A program made the translations under genes and the position numbers. Under the pieces are notes generated by a model, which had not been told where the DNA came from, did not search any database, and worked only from the letters and a program-made list of their open reading frames with translations. Positions 50,623 through 59,021 of a stretch of DNA of 64,000 nt are shown here, one piece after another. Origin of the DNA: VXLM01 sp965242665. GTDB taxonomy: Bacteria > Chloroflexota > Dehalococcoidia > Lucifugimonadales > VXLM01. Position 1 is the stretch's first letter. Every line of letters begins with the position of its first letter. The stretch is from positions 2,480,001 through 2,544,000 of the forward strand of contig OZ251484.1 in assembly GCA_965242665.1 (NCBI GenBank). Direction: 5' to 3'.

Positions 50623-50697
50623 GAAGTGCTGGTATCCAAGTCTGCTCTGGGCTGGGCCAAGACGGACACCGCCCCGGCAATCTATGCCGAGGAGTGA
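50623..50697 (+). pseudogene. Second stranded fibronectin-like fragment
   Basis: It reads E-V-L-V-S-K-S-A-L-G-W-A-K-T-D-T-A and then diverges to a stop at 50695. The DNA from the stop of the membrane gene onward matches 46209-46260. As at the first site, it immediately follows a type B membrane gene. Confidence 0.55.
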
Positions 50698-50916
50698 CGG
50701 GTGACGGCTAGAGCACCTGGCGCATCACCGGGATTGTCCGCCGTGCCGGGAACTCTCCGCGAAGCCCGCGCGTCCGTGAACGGCGCCTGCCGGCACTGAT
50801 TCGACGCCGCCATGTCCTCGGAAGCTCCGGCGTCTGCGAATGGCGCTTGACACTCCACGCCGACAAGATACAATTCATGGGGGGCGAAAGCCCGAATCCA
50901 TTCTCATGGTGAATCA
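50698..50916. other. Intergenic stretch
   Basis: Two similar blocks with CGTCCGTGAACGGCGCCTG (about 50771) and CGTCTGCGAATGGCGCTTGA (about 50831) form an imperfect repeat. No gene is seen. Confidence 0.4.
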
Positions 50917-51744
50917 ATGAACGGTGAACGACTCAAGCAGAAGACGAAGGCGGGAGGCATCGTCTACGGCACGATGTTGAGCCTTGCCAGAAACCCGCGG
51001 TGGGCGGAGGCCGCGGCCGAATGGGGTCTCGACTACATTGTCATCGACTCCGAACACGCCCCGAGAGGGCGCACGGAGATCGCGGACTTGATAGCGGGGC
51101 TCCAGCGCGTCGGTGTGGTTCCCATCGTCCGCGTGCCGATCCCCAGTTCGCACTACGTGACCATGGCCATAGACGCGGGCGCGCAAGGCGTCTTGGCGCC
51201 GTACTGCGAGACTGTCGATGAAGTGCGCGAGGTCGTCGGCGCGGCCAAGTGGCTGCCGATGAAAGGAGAATATCTCCAGCGCGCCATGACGACCGGGCAA
51301 TTCCCCAGCGACTCTACTCGCGCCTACCTCGCCGCGCGCAACCGAAACAACGTCTGCCTGATCGGCATCGAGAGCGAACCCGCCGTTCGCAACCTGCCGG
51401 ACATCCTCGAAGTCGACGGCATCGACGGCATCTTCGTCGGCCCGAACGACTTCAGCACATCCTACGGCATTCCAGACCAAACGTCCCACCCCGACTACGA
51501 GGCCGCCCTCGGATCCGTCATCGGCCTGTGCAGCGAAAAGAACGTCCCGGTGCTCGTGCACCATCAAAGCGTCGACTTGACGAAGAAGTGGCTCCGAGAG
51601 GGCGCGCGATTCGTGCTCTACAGCTCCGACCGCCGCCTGATACACAACGCAATCCGTGCGGAGTTCGGGGAGATTCGAGCCGCGGGCGCGGAAATAGGGG
51701 GAGAAGCGTCCATGGACATCGGAGAGTCGGAAGAGATCGTCTAG
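50917..51744 (+). CDS. HpcH/HpaI-family aldolase
   Basis: The 275-residue protein is a class II 2-oxo acid aldolase of the HpaI/RhmA type: Y-I-V-I-D-S-E-H-A-P-R near 42, R-V-P then A-G-A-Q-G-V-L-A-P (metal-site region), I-G-I-E-S-E-P-A-V (catalytic and Mg ligand Glu) and V-G-P-N-D-F-S. Enzymes of this kind cleave 2-keto-3-deoxy sugar acids to pyruvate and an aldehyde. It is the first of three genes (with the lactonase and dehydrogenase) that suggest a sugar-acid catabolic operon. Confidence 0.9.
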   Translation: MNGERLKQKTKAGGIVYGTMLSLARNPRWAEAAAEWGLDYIVIDSEHAPRGRTEIADLIAGLQRVGVVPIVRVPIPSSHYVTMAIDAGAQGVLAPYCETVDEVREVVGAAKWLPMKGEYLQRAMTTGQFPSDSTRAYLAARNRNNVCLIGIESEPAVRNLPDILEVDGIDGIFVGPNDFSTSYGIPDQTSHPDYEAALGSVIGLCSEKNVPVLVHHQSVDLTKKWLREGARFVLYSSDRRLIHNAIRAEFGEIRAAGAEIGGEASMDIGESEEIV

Positions 51745-51815
51745 CGGCCAGAGCGAACAGTGAACGGCATACCCCCGCAAGCACAACCATATCTCCAAGC
51801 GAATCGGAGCGAACC

Positions 51816-52721
51816 ATGCCCTGGGAATTTGAGCATATCGACGGCCCGTACGGCAATGTTACCGAAGGCCCCGCGTGGGACGGTGAAGCCCTCCTCTTCA
51901 CGAGCATCCAACAGAGCCGCATCATGCGGTACGACCCATCGGCCGGTAAATCGACCGTTTACCTCGACGGTACGAACTACGCGAACGGCCTCATGTTCGA
52001 TCCAAGCGGCGTGCTGTACGCCTGCGAAGGCGGCGCGCGGCGGGTCGTCCGATACGAACCCGACGGCGCCGCGACTGCACTCACGGACGGATTCGAAGGC
52101 AAGCGTCTGAACATCCCGAACGATCTCGCCATCGACACCGACGGCCGCGTCTGGTTTACCGATCCGTTCTACGAGGGATCGGGCGGCCCCTGGAGCGAAG
52201 ACACCGCGCACAAAGACCTCGACCATGATTCCGTCTACCGCCTCGATCCCCGGCCCGACGGCGCTTGGGCGATCCATCGCGTCACATTCGATACGACCCG
52301 CCCGAACGGCCTGCTCTTCTCTCTCGATCATTCCGTCCTGTACGTCGCCCAGAGCGGGCGACGCGAGGACGAATACCGACAGCTCCGCGCATACGCCGTC
52401 GCCGGGGACGGCTCGCTCGGCCGCATGGACATCCTGCACGACTTCGGCGCGCACCGCGGCATCGACGGCATGTGCCTCGATACCGAAGGCAATATCATCG
52501 CCACGGCAGGATGGGCGCAGGGCGGCCCCGGCCCGTCCATCTACGTCTTCTCTCCCTCCGGAGAGGTAATCGAACGGCACGACGTTCCGGTCGACCGTCC
52601 AACCAACTGCACATTCGGCGGCGACGATCTCTCCACGCTCTACGTGACCAGCATCGAGGGATACTTGTTCCGCGTCCGCACGGAGCGGCAGGGGCGGCTG
52701 CTGTATCCCGCGGCAAGATAG
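51816..52721 (+). CDS. SMP-30/gluconolactonase family protein
   Basis: The 301-residue beta-propeller has E-G-P-A-W at ~18 (metal-binding Glu), the N-D-L-A-I-D strand near 105 and the R-P-N-G-L-L-F-S and G-I-D-G-M-C-L-D segments with the Asn and Asp that hold the metal. Members hydrolyse sugar lactones. The ATG at 51816 has CGGAG upstream; the frame is open earlier but only inside the aldolase gene. It lies 71 bases after the aldolase. Confidence 0.88.
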   Translation: MPWEFEHIDGPYGNVTEGPAWDGEALLFTSIQQSRIMRYDPSAGKSTVYLDGTNYANGLMFDPSGVLYACEGGARRVVRYEPDGAATALTDGFEGKRLNIPNDLAIDTDGRVWFTDPFYEGSGGPWSEDTAHKDLDHDSVYRLDPRPDGAWAIHRVTFDTTRPNGLLFSLDHSVLYVAQSGRREDEYRQLRAYAVAGDGSLGRMDILHDFGAHRGIDGMCLDTEGNIIATAGWAQGGPGPSIYVFSPSGEVIERHDVPVDRPTNCTFGGDDLSTLYVTSIEGYLFRVRTERQGRLLYPAAR

Positions 52722-52745
52722 AAGAACACCACGAGAGGATTTTGC

Positions 52746-53804
52746 ATGGACACTATTCGCATTGGCATCGTTGGAGCTGGGAAGAACACGCGGGAGATGC
52801 ATCTCCCTGGCTTTCAGGCGCTTGACGGCGTTCGAGTCGTCTCCGTCGCGAACCGCAGCCGCGCGTCCGGACAGCGCGTCGCGGACGAGTTCGGCATCCC
52901 AACGGTATACGACGACCCGTTCGATCTCATCGCGGCGGACGACACCGACGCCATCTGCATCGGCACATGGCCGTACATGCACAAGCCCCTCGTCATCGCG
53001 TCTTTGGACGCCAACAAGCACGTGCTCACTGAGGCCAGGCTCGCCATGAACGCGCGGGAAGCGCACGAGATGCTCTATGCCTCGCGCCTGCGCCCAAACC
53101 TCATCACGCAGGTCGTCCCCGGCCCCATCACCTACGACGTCGACGAAACCATCATCGACCTGCTGAACGACCGCGCCCTCGGCGATCTGCTGTCGGTAGA
53201 CCTCACCGTCTCCGCCTTCGACCCATCCAGGGGTATGCAAGGAACCTTCCTCGACCGAGACCTCCCGTTCCTCTGGAGGCACGACCGCGACTTGAACGGC
53301 ATGAACGTCATGCTCATGGGCGTCTGGTACGAGGCAGTGACCCGATGGATGGGCGCGGCGTCCAGCGTCACCGCCCTCACCCGCACCCACGTCAAGTCCA
53401 GACGAGACCCCAGCACCGCGCAGCTCCGCACAGTCGCCCCGCCCGACTACGTAGAAATCATCGCAGAAATGTACGCCGGACCGATCCTGCACATGCGAAT
53501 AAGCGAAGTCACCGGGCTGGGACCCAATCATCTTTGGATGTTCGGGACGGATGCCACCTTACACATTGACTTCGAGCGGCTGCACGCCGAAATCGCAAAG
53601 CGCGGCGAAACATCCTTCACGGAACTCTCCATCCCAGACGAGAAGCGTCATCATTGGCGGGTCGAAGAGGAGTTCGTGAACGCGATTCGCGGACGCGAAA
53701 AGATCACTCGCAACACCTTCGAGGACGGCGTTCGCTACATGGAGTTCACCGAGGCCGTGCTGAGGAGCTCCCAGACCGGGCGCCGCGTCCCGCTCCCCCT
53801 GTAG
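52746..53804 (+). CDS. Gfo/Idh/MocA-family oxidoreductase
   Basis: The 352-residue protein has an N-terminal Rossmann fold (R-I-G-I-V-G-A-G-K-N-T, residues ~4-14) and the family's I-C-I-G-T-W-P-Y-M-H-K and K-H-V-L-T-E-A-R-L-A stretch. In the latter, the catalytic Lys of the usual E-K-P is replaced: the sequence is T-E-A-R-L. That departure may mean a different substrate or loss of dehydrogenase activity. A C-terminal alpha/beta domain follows. It is the third gene of the sugar-acid set, with AGAGGA before the start. Confidence 0.87.
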   Translation: MDTIRIGIVGAGKNTREMHLPGFQALDGVRVVSVANRSRASGQRVADEFGIPTVYDDPFDLIAADDTDAICIGTWPYMHKPLVIASLDANKHVLTEARLAMNAREAHEMLYASRLRPNLITQVVPGPITYDVDETIIDLLNDRALGDLLSVDLTVSAFDPSRGMQGTFLDRDLPFLWRHDRDLNGMNVMLMGVWYEAVTRWMGAASSVTALTRTHVKSRRDPSTAQLRTVAPPDYVEIIAEMYAGPILHMRISEVTGLGPNHLWMFGTDATLHIDFERLHAEIAKRGETSFTELSIPDEKRHHWRVEEEFVNAIRGREKITRNTFEDGVRYMEFTEAVLRSSQTGRRVPLPL

Positions 53805-53835
53805 CCCCCGCGCGACGGGGCAGGAACCTGCCGCC

Positions 53836-54531
53836 ATGCCGGATCGAGACGACCTGTACCGACGTATCGACGACGCAGTCGAGCGAGGCGAGCCGTGGCG
53901 CGCCAAGGAGATCGTGCGCGGCAACCTGCGCCTGCGCGGCTACGACGTCGACCTCTACGAGCGGTACGGACGGCTCCTGCTCGACCTCGGAGAAGCCATG
54001 GAGGCGGGAAAATACCTCTTCCTTTCGGGAAAGCGCGCGCCAGAGTACGAGTCCCCCATATCCACCTATCTCTCTCGTCACCTCGCAGGCCGCTTGGATA
54101 ACATGTACTTCTCCTTCCCTGCGGCAGCGCGCCTCGACGACATCGACCAATATCCCGAAGCAGTGCGGCAGACCCTGGAAACCCTCGACTTCCCCGTTGC
54201 AGTCGACGGCAGACTGTACGCGCAGCGCAGATGGCGCGAGCATTGGGAACGCGAACGCGCGAAGCATCCCGACCCGCAGGACGGGGAGATCTCCGTGGAC
54301 GTCTTTCCGATGGATCCGGTCTATTGGAGCATCCCATTCTGGCTGAGGCCGTCGCCAATCCGCTGGTTCCAAAGCAAGAGGGCCCCCGCCTTCAGCGAAC
54401 AACTCAAACTCTACTCTCGCCCCGGCCTCATCCCCGTACTGATAGCGACCATCGTCCGGCTATTTCTGCTAACATGCACTGGCTTGGGACTGTGGGCGCT
54501 GGGGAGTTGGGTTGCGGGGAGGGTCTTCTAG
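53836..54531 (+). CDS. Hypothetical protein with C-terminal membrane span (DUF6584-like)
   Basis: The 231-residue protein begins with a TPR-like pair of helices (W-R-A-K-E-I-V-R-G-N-L-R and Y-E-R-Y-G-R-L-L-L-D-L-G-E-A-M-E-A-G-K-Y), as in DUF6584 proteins, and continues with a polar middle. A membrane segment near 205-228 (LIATIVRLFLLTCTGLGLWAL) ends it. It follows the oxidoreductase by 31 bases but has no visible functional link. Function unknown. Confidence 0.6.
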   Translation: MPDRDDLYRRIDDAVERGEPWRAKEIVRGNLRLRGYDVDLYERYGRLLLDLGEAMEAGKYLFLSGKRAPEYESPISTYLSRHLAGRLDNMYFSFPAAARLDDIDQYPEAVRQTLETLDFPVAVDGRLYAQRRWREHWERERAKHPDPQDGEISVDVFPMDPVYWSIPFWLRPSPIRWFQSKRAPAFSEQLKLYSRPGLIPVLIATIVRLFLLTCTGLGLWALGSWVAGRVF

Positions 54532-54647
54532 GCGTGCGGCTCCTTGAGCGGCGCTATCCATGCCGGGTATATTTCCTGCGCGGGGATTCGTCTTCTCTTT
54601 ACGCATCCGGGTGATGCGTAGTTCATGGAAGTTGGTCGCATACGAAA

Positions 54648-56402
54648 ATGGGTAAGAGACTCTCAGACGACAACCGCCTATCGCTCCGATATCCGGACAT
54701 TGCGGCTCAATGGCACCGGACGAAGAACGGAATCCTTACGCCGCACGACGTAAGCTACGGAAGCAACGAGAAGGTATGGTGGCTTTGCGAGGACCGGGAC
54801 GAATGGGAAGCCGCAGTTTCCGCCCGCACCCTTCTGAAGCATGGTTGTCCATACTGCTCTGGCCGGAGCGTTTCTGATGCCAACCGTCTATCAATACATT
54901 ATCCAGACATTGCCCACAAATGGCATCCCACGAAGAATGGGAGCCGCACGCCACACGACGTAAGCTATGGAAGCAACGAGAAGGTATGGTGGCTTTGCAA
55001 GAAAGGGCACGAATGGGACGCCAGAGTTTCCGCCCGCACCCGTCAGGGGCAGGAGTGTCCATACTGTGCAGGCAAGCGAGTCACCGACCGCAACCGGCTC
55101 TCGATGATAAGGCCGGATATCGCAGCCGAGTGGCATCCCGCACGGAACGGCGACATGAGTCCCAGCCAAGTAACGGTGTCTTCCAACAGGACGGTATGGT
55201 GGATTTGCGAAAAGGGCTACGACCACGAGTGGGACGACACGGTCAACCACCGGACAAGCGGACGAGGTTGTCCATTCTGCGCTGGCAAGCGGATTTCCGA
55301 TACCAAGCGGCTCTCTGTGAATCATCCGGGCATTTCGAGGGAATGGCATCCAACGAAGAACGGCGACCGAACACCCGACGGCGTAACTTCCGGGAGCAAC
55401 CGAAAGGTGTGGTGGCGCTGTGAACGAGGCCACGAATGGGAAGCCATAATTTACAGCCGTACATCTCTGGACACTGGATGCCCCGACTGCTACGGCAACC
55501 GTGTTTCTGACGACAACCGGCTCTCGCTCCGATATCCAGCTGTCGCCGCCGAATGGCATCCAACGAAGAATGGCGACTTGAAGCCCGAGGACGTGGCAGT
55601 AGGCACGAACAAGAGAGTATGGTGGCTTTGCAAGCAAGGCCACGAGTGGAAAGCAGTTGTGAATTCGCGCACTCCTCCCCTGGGACGAGGATGCCGAGTC
55701 TGCGACGGACAAACAGTCACTGATGCGAACAGGCTGTCTCTGCACGCGCCAGCTGTCGCCGCCGAATGGCATCCAACGAAGAATGGCGACCTGACTGCCG
55801 ATGACGTGGCGGTAGGCACGAACAAGAGAGTATGGTGGCTTTGCAAAAGAGGCCATGAATGGGAAGCCGTCGTTTCCTCTCGCACCGGTCAGGGGGTGGG
55901 TTGTAGACAGTGCACGTTGCAAGGCAGGTCTCGAGTAGAGATCTATCTGGCGTGTGAATTGAAAGCAGTCTTCCGCGACATCGATCCCAGAGATACCCCG
56001 AAGATCGCCTCGTATAACGTGGACATCAAGATACCGTCTGAGAGACTTGTGCTCGAATACGACGGATACCATTGGCACAAGAGTCAGGATTCACATGTTC
56101 GGGATGCGGACAAGACGGAAATCCTAAAGGCAAGGGGCTGGACGGTCATACGCATTCGAGAAATGCCTTTGAAGCGTATCCAATCCCATGACCTTCTAAT
56201 ACCTATCACTTACCCGCCCGACGATGAAGTCAAACGGTTGGTGGACAAAGTGCTGCGGCACATTGAAAAGGCCTTGAACAAGGACATTCCTGGGGTCGAC
56301 GAGTATCTTCGGAGACGTACTCTTGCAAACAAGAAACTTGCCAAGGAGATCATCGACGGTCCTCCCGCGCCTTCCAATCAATCCAGCTTGTTCGATGAGT
56401 AG
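54648..56402 (+). CDS. Zinc-binding treble-clef repeat protein (DUF4379) with C-terminal Vsr-like nuclease domain
   Basis: The 584-residue protein has six ~67-residue DUF4379 repeats (residues ~10-425). Each has A-x-x-W-H-x-T-K-N-G, N-x-x-V-W-W-x-C-x-x-G-H-E-W and a C-P-x-C pair, for four metal ligands per repeat. The first repeat has D-R-D-E-W in place of G-H-E-W. Residues ~430-530 look like a PD-(D/E)XK nuclease of the Vsr/DUF559 type: S-Y-N-V-D-I-K-I, V-L-E-Y-D-G-Y-H-W-H and R-G-W-T-V-I-R-I-R-E. The protein probably binds DNA by the repeats and cuts it. It may be a defence or homing nuclease. It stands beside a Cas4/RecB-like nuclease gene. Confidence 0.75.
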   Translation: MGKRLSDDNRLSLRYPDIAAQWHRTKNGILTPHDVSYGSNEKVWWLCEDRDEWEAAVSARTLLKHGCPYCSGRSVSDANRLSIHYPDIAHKWHPTKNGSRTPHDVSYGSNEKVWWLCKKGHEWDARVSARTRQGQECPYCAGKRVTDRNRLSMIRPDIAAEWHPARNGDMSPSQVTVSSNRTVWWICEKGYDHEWDDTVNHRTSGRGCPFCAGKRISDTKRLSVNHPGISREWHPTKNGDRTPDGVTSGSNRKVWWRCERGHEWEAIIYSRTSLDTGCPDCYGNRVSDDNRLSLRYPAVAAEWHPTKNGDLKPEDVAVGTNKRVWWLCKQGHEWKAVVNSRTPPLGRGCRVCDGQTVTDANRLSLHAPAVAAEWHPTKNGDLTADDVAVGTNKRVWWLCKRGHEWEAVVSSRTGQGVGCRQCTLQGRSRVEIYLACELKAVFRDIDPRDTPKIASYNVDIKIPSERLVLEYDGYHWHKSQDSHVRDADKTEILKARGWTVIRIREMPLKRIQSHDLLIPITYPPDDEVKRLVDKVLRHIEKALNKDIPGVDEYLRRRTLANKKLAKEIIDGPPAPSNQSSLFDE

Positions 56403-56516
56403 CGCTGTCGGGCGGACTGCGCTTCCGGCCCCGTCGCTTGCTGTATGAGTCCGCCTCGATCTGCTACCATGTACTGGGTGGCGGGGAGGATCTTGTAGGG
56501 GGCAGGTTGGGAACTG

Positions 56517-57470
56517 ATGGCGTATGAGCGGAGGGAACATCCGACGTTTTCGTGGTCGCACTCTCGGCGGGCGGTCTTCCGAGAGTGTCCGCGCAAGTAC
56601 TTCTACCAGTACTACGGTTCGCACAACGGCTGGGAGGATACCGCGCCGGAATCTGTCCGCCTGGCGTACCGTCTCAAGCATCTCACGAGTCTGCCCCTGG
56701 AAATCGGCGGGGCAGTGCACGAGGCCGCTGCCGCCGCCATCCACCGCGCGCGCTCCGGCGCTGCCGCTCCAACCGCAGATGACCTGTACGACACGGCGCG
56801 CAAGCGGATGAACAGTGCGTGGATCGACTCTCACGACAGGCCTGCCTGGGAACGTTCCCCCAGATGGCGTCGCATGTTCCACGAATTCTACTACGATACA
56901 GGCATTGGAGACGACGATATCGCCGATGCCAGGGATACTATCCGCGCGTGCATCGACAACCTGCTGCGGTCGCAGAGCTTTCGAGAAGCGGTCGCGGCCC
57001 CATTCGTGGAAGTGAGGAACGTGGAGGAGCTCTCCACGTTCTATATCGACGACACGCCAGTCTACGCAGTGCCGGACCTCGTCTACCGCAAGGGCGGCGA
57101 CGTTTGGACGGTCGTCGACTGGAAATCAGGCAAGATACGGAGCGACGACAACGATCAAGCCCTGGTGTACGCCCTGTATGTTCGCGAGCTGCACGGCGCG
57201 CGGGGCCCGGACATCGACGTGCGCGTCGAACGCCTTGCCTCCGGCCGTGCGGCCGAATACGCCTTCACCCAAGACGACCTCGACGACGGAGTCGACGCCA
57301 TCCGTGATAGTATCGGTATCATGCGGACGTACTTGACCGACCCCGCCGCCAACTCGCCGATGGAGAAGATCGGCTTCCCGCTCCGTTCAGACACCTCGGG
57401 GTGCAAGTCCTGCAAGTTCTATGACCTCGACCGCACCGAAATAGGCTCCGCCCGCCCCGGCCCGTTCTAA
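56517..57470 (+). CDS. PD-(D/E)XK nuclease family protein (RecB/Cas4-like)
   Basis: The 317-residue protein has F-S-W-S-H-S-R-R-A-V-F-R-E-C-P-R-K-Y-F-Y-Q-Y at ~11-32, the family start with one Cys. The active site is V-P-D-L-V (~185-189) with V-V-D-W-K-S-G-K (~199-206), followed by Q-A-L-V-Y-A-L-Y (~214), the Q-x-x-x-Y motif. C296-x-x-C299 near the end could complete a cluster site, as in Cas4/AddB. No cas genes are nearby. The protein is likely a single-strand exonuclease in repair or a defence effector. Confidence 0.8.
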   Translation: MAYERREHPTFSWSHSRRAVFRECPRKYFYQYYGSHNGWEDTAPESVRLAYRLKHLTSLPLEIGGAVHEAAAAAIHRARSGAAAPTADDLYDTARKRMNSAWIDSHDRPAWERSPRWRRMFHEFYYDTGIGDDDIADARDTIRACIDNLLRSQSFREAVAAPFVEVRNVEELSTFYIDDTPVYAVPDLVYRKGGDVWTVVDWKSGKIRSDDNDQALVYALYVRELHGARGPDIDVRVERLASGRAAEYAFTQDDLDDGVDAIRDSIGIMRTYLTDPAANSPMEKIGFPLRSDTSGCKSCKFYDLDRTEIGSARPGPF

Positions 57471-57515
57471 GGAGCCGTGTGCGGCCAAGCCAACCTGCAA
57501 ATGCAAGGAGGAACG

Positions 57516-58463
57516 ATGAATCTGGATGAAATCAAGCAACTGGTGATTGGTCCCATCGCAACGGTCGGCACGCCGTTCGACGACGAGTTCGAAGTCGATT
57601 ACGGAAAGTTCGCCCGCCTCACCGAATGGTGGGTAGAGCAGGGACTCGTAAAGGGGCGTGCGGTCATAAAGGTTGCGGCGGCGATGGGAGAAGGCCCCCA
57701 GCTCCGCGACGAGGAGTGGCCTGCCCTCCTCCGCACTGCCGTACAGGCGGCGAACGACCAAGCGGCTATCGTGTGCGGACTGCACTACAAGGACACCATC
57801 CGCCAAATCGAAGACGCCAAGAAGGCCCAAGACCTCGGAGCGATCGCCCTGCAAATATCCCCGCCAGTGCACAACGGGCCCACGCGCGGAGACGTCATCC
57901 GCTTCTACGAAGACGTATCGAACGCCATCGACATCGGCATCATGGTCTACAACACGCAAGGAATGCTCGGAAACCTGATTACCCCGGACGACTACCGCAC
58001 TATGGCAGACCTCGACAACGTCGTGGCCATCAAATGGTCTGCGCCCGGATACGACTACGAAGAGATATTCGACCTCAAAGACAAGGTCAATATCATCGAC
58101 AACACCAAAGACCCAACCCGCAATCACCGACTCGGCGGACGCGGGTTCATCAACTGGACGTCCGAGATCTACCCGCCGCACGATCTGACGGTCTGGGACT
58201 CGATGGAGGACGGACGATACCAAGACGCGCGCGACCGGTGGTTTGCCGTGTACGATCCGCTCAGCGAGTTCGCCGCAAGGGTAGGAGCCACATCGGGCGG
58301 ACAAGCCCGCGTCAAGAAAGGCATGATGAAAGTCATGGGAATGGACATCGGCGACTCGCGCCCTCCTTCCCTGCCGCTCTCGCCGTCCGAACTCGACGAA
58401 CTCCGAGAACTGCTCATCGGATTCGGCTTCCCCATCCCGCAGAGAGAAGCCGCAGTCGTATAG
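57516..58463 (+). CDS. Dihydrodipicolinate synthase/N-acetylneuraminate lyase family protein
   Basis: The 315-residue protein is a DapA-family aldolase: V-G-T-P-F-D-D near 17, I-M-V-Y-N-T-Q-G with the proton-relay Tyr, and V-V-A-I-K-W-S with the Schiff-base Lys near 171. The family's usual G-E-x-x-x-L-T-x-E-E region is G-E-G-P-Q-L-R-D-E-E-W. It probably cleaves or forms a 2-oxo acid from pyruvate; the absence of other lysine-pathway genes and its differences from DapA suggest a catabolic role. ATG 57516 has AAGGAGG five bases upstream. Confidence 0.87.
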   Translation: MNLDEIKQLVIGPIATVGTPFDDEFEVDYGKFARLTEWWVEQGLVKGRAVIKVAAAMGEGPQLRDEEWPALLRTAVQAANDQAAIVCGLHYKDTIRQIEDAKKAQDLGAIALQISPPVHNGPTRGDVIRFYEDVSNAIDIGIMVYNTQGMLGNLITPDDYRTMADLDNVVAIKWSAPGYDYEEIFDLKDKVNIIDNTKDPTRNHRLGGRGFINWTSEIYPPHDLTVWDSMEDGRYQDARDRWFAVYDPLSEFAARVGATSGGQARVKKGMMKVMGMDIGDSRPPSLPLSPSELDELRELLIGFGFPIPQREAAVV

Positions 58464-58495
58464 GTTCGCCGTCGCAAGACGATACGACGGGGCCA

Positions 58496-58674
58496 GGTTC
58501 CGTTTACTTTTGCGGCATGACGGCTAGGGGACGGCAGCTCTCCAAGCGGTGCGTCCAATCGCGCAACGGGAGATTCCCGCCTACGCGGGAATGACGTAGA
58601 CGGGTGCGGGAATGACGTAGAGTCCAACCTGTTGCGGCCTGGGTGCAATCCATGCCGCAACAGTAAGCGGAACC
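58496..58674. mobile_element. 179-bp MITE-like element (second family), copy A
   Basis: The ends GGTTCCGTTTACTTTTGCGGC and GCCGCAACAGTAAGCGGAACC are inverted repeats (two mismatches over 21). The interior holds one dispersed palindrome (about 58570-58595). It is about 90% identical to 59764-59935. No coding capacity. Confidence 0.75.
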
Positions 58675-58748
58675 CGGGCCAACCCGGGTTGCAAAGTGCA
58701 CCGCCGGAGGGTATGCTTTGCTAGAGAACGATCTTCAGGAGGCTGAAC

Positions 58749-58979
58749 GTGGTTCGAGCATTCATCTTGATCGAAGTCGCTGCAGGCTACTCGTCCGCTA
58801 TCGCGGAAAACCTGTCCGGGGGGATAGGGTTCGTCGACGTCGTTCGCGTGACGGGCCCCGTGGACGTGATCGCAGTCGTTGAAGCATCGACCCTCCCGGA
58901 GATCAGCGCCCTCGTCAGCGACAAGATACACTCGCTGCAAGGCGTAATGCGCACGACCACGTGCGTGGCGCTGCACTGA
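58749..58979 (+). CDS. Stand-alone Lrp/AsnC ligand-binding (RAM) domain protein
   Basis: The 76-residue protein is only the C-terminal domain of Lrp/AsnC regulators: V-R-A-F-I-L-I-E-V, a helix, V-V-R-V-T-G-P-V-D-V-I-A-V-V and I-H-S-L-Q-G-V-M-R-T-T-T-C. There is no DNA-binding part. Such small proteins may bind amino acids and modulate full-length relatives. It starts at GTG 58749 with CAGGAGG seven bases upstream. Confidence 0.85.
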   Translation: MVRAFILIEVAAGYSSAIAENLSGGIGFVDVVRVTGPVDVIAVVEASTLPEISALVSDKIHSLQGVMRTTTCVALH

Positions 58980-59021
58980 TCCCGCAGCGCTGACCCAGAG
59001 CCGCAGACTCCTCCGAGACCC

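Noticed and set aside
51249..51815. Upstream extension of the SMP-30 frame
   Set aside because: It lies inside the aldolase gene in another frame; the family begins at the ATG at 51816.
56517..57470. A Cas4 gene of a CRISPR system
   Set aside because: No repeat array or other cas gene is in the window; RecB/Cas4-like is as far as the sequence allows.
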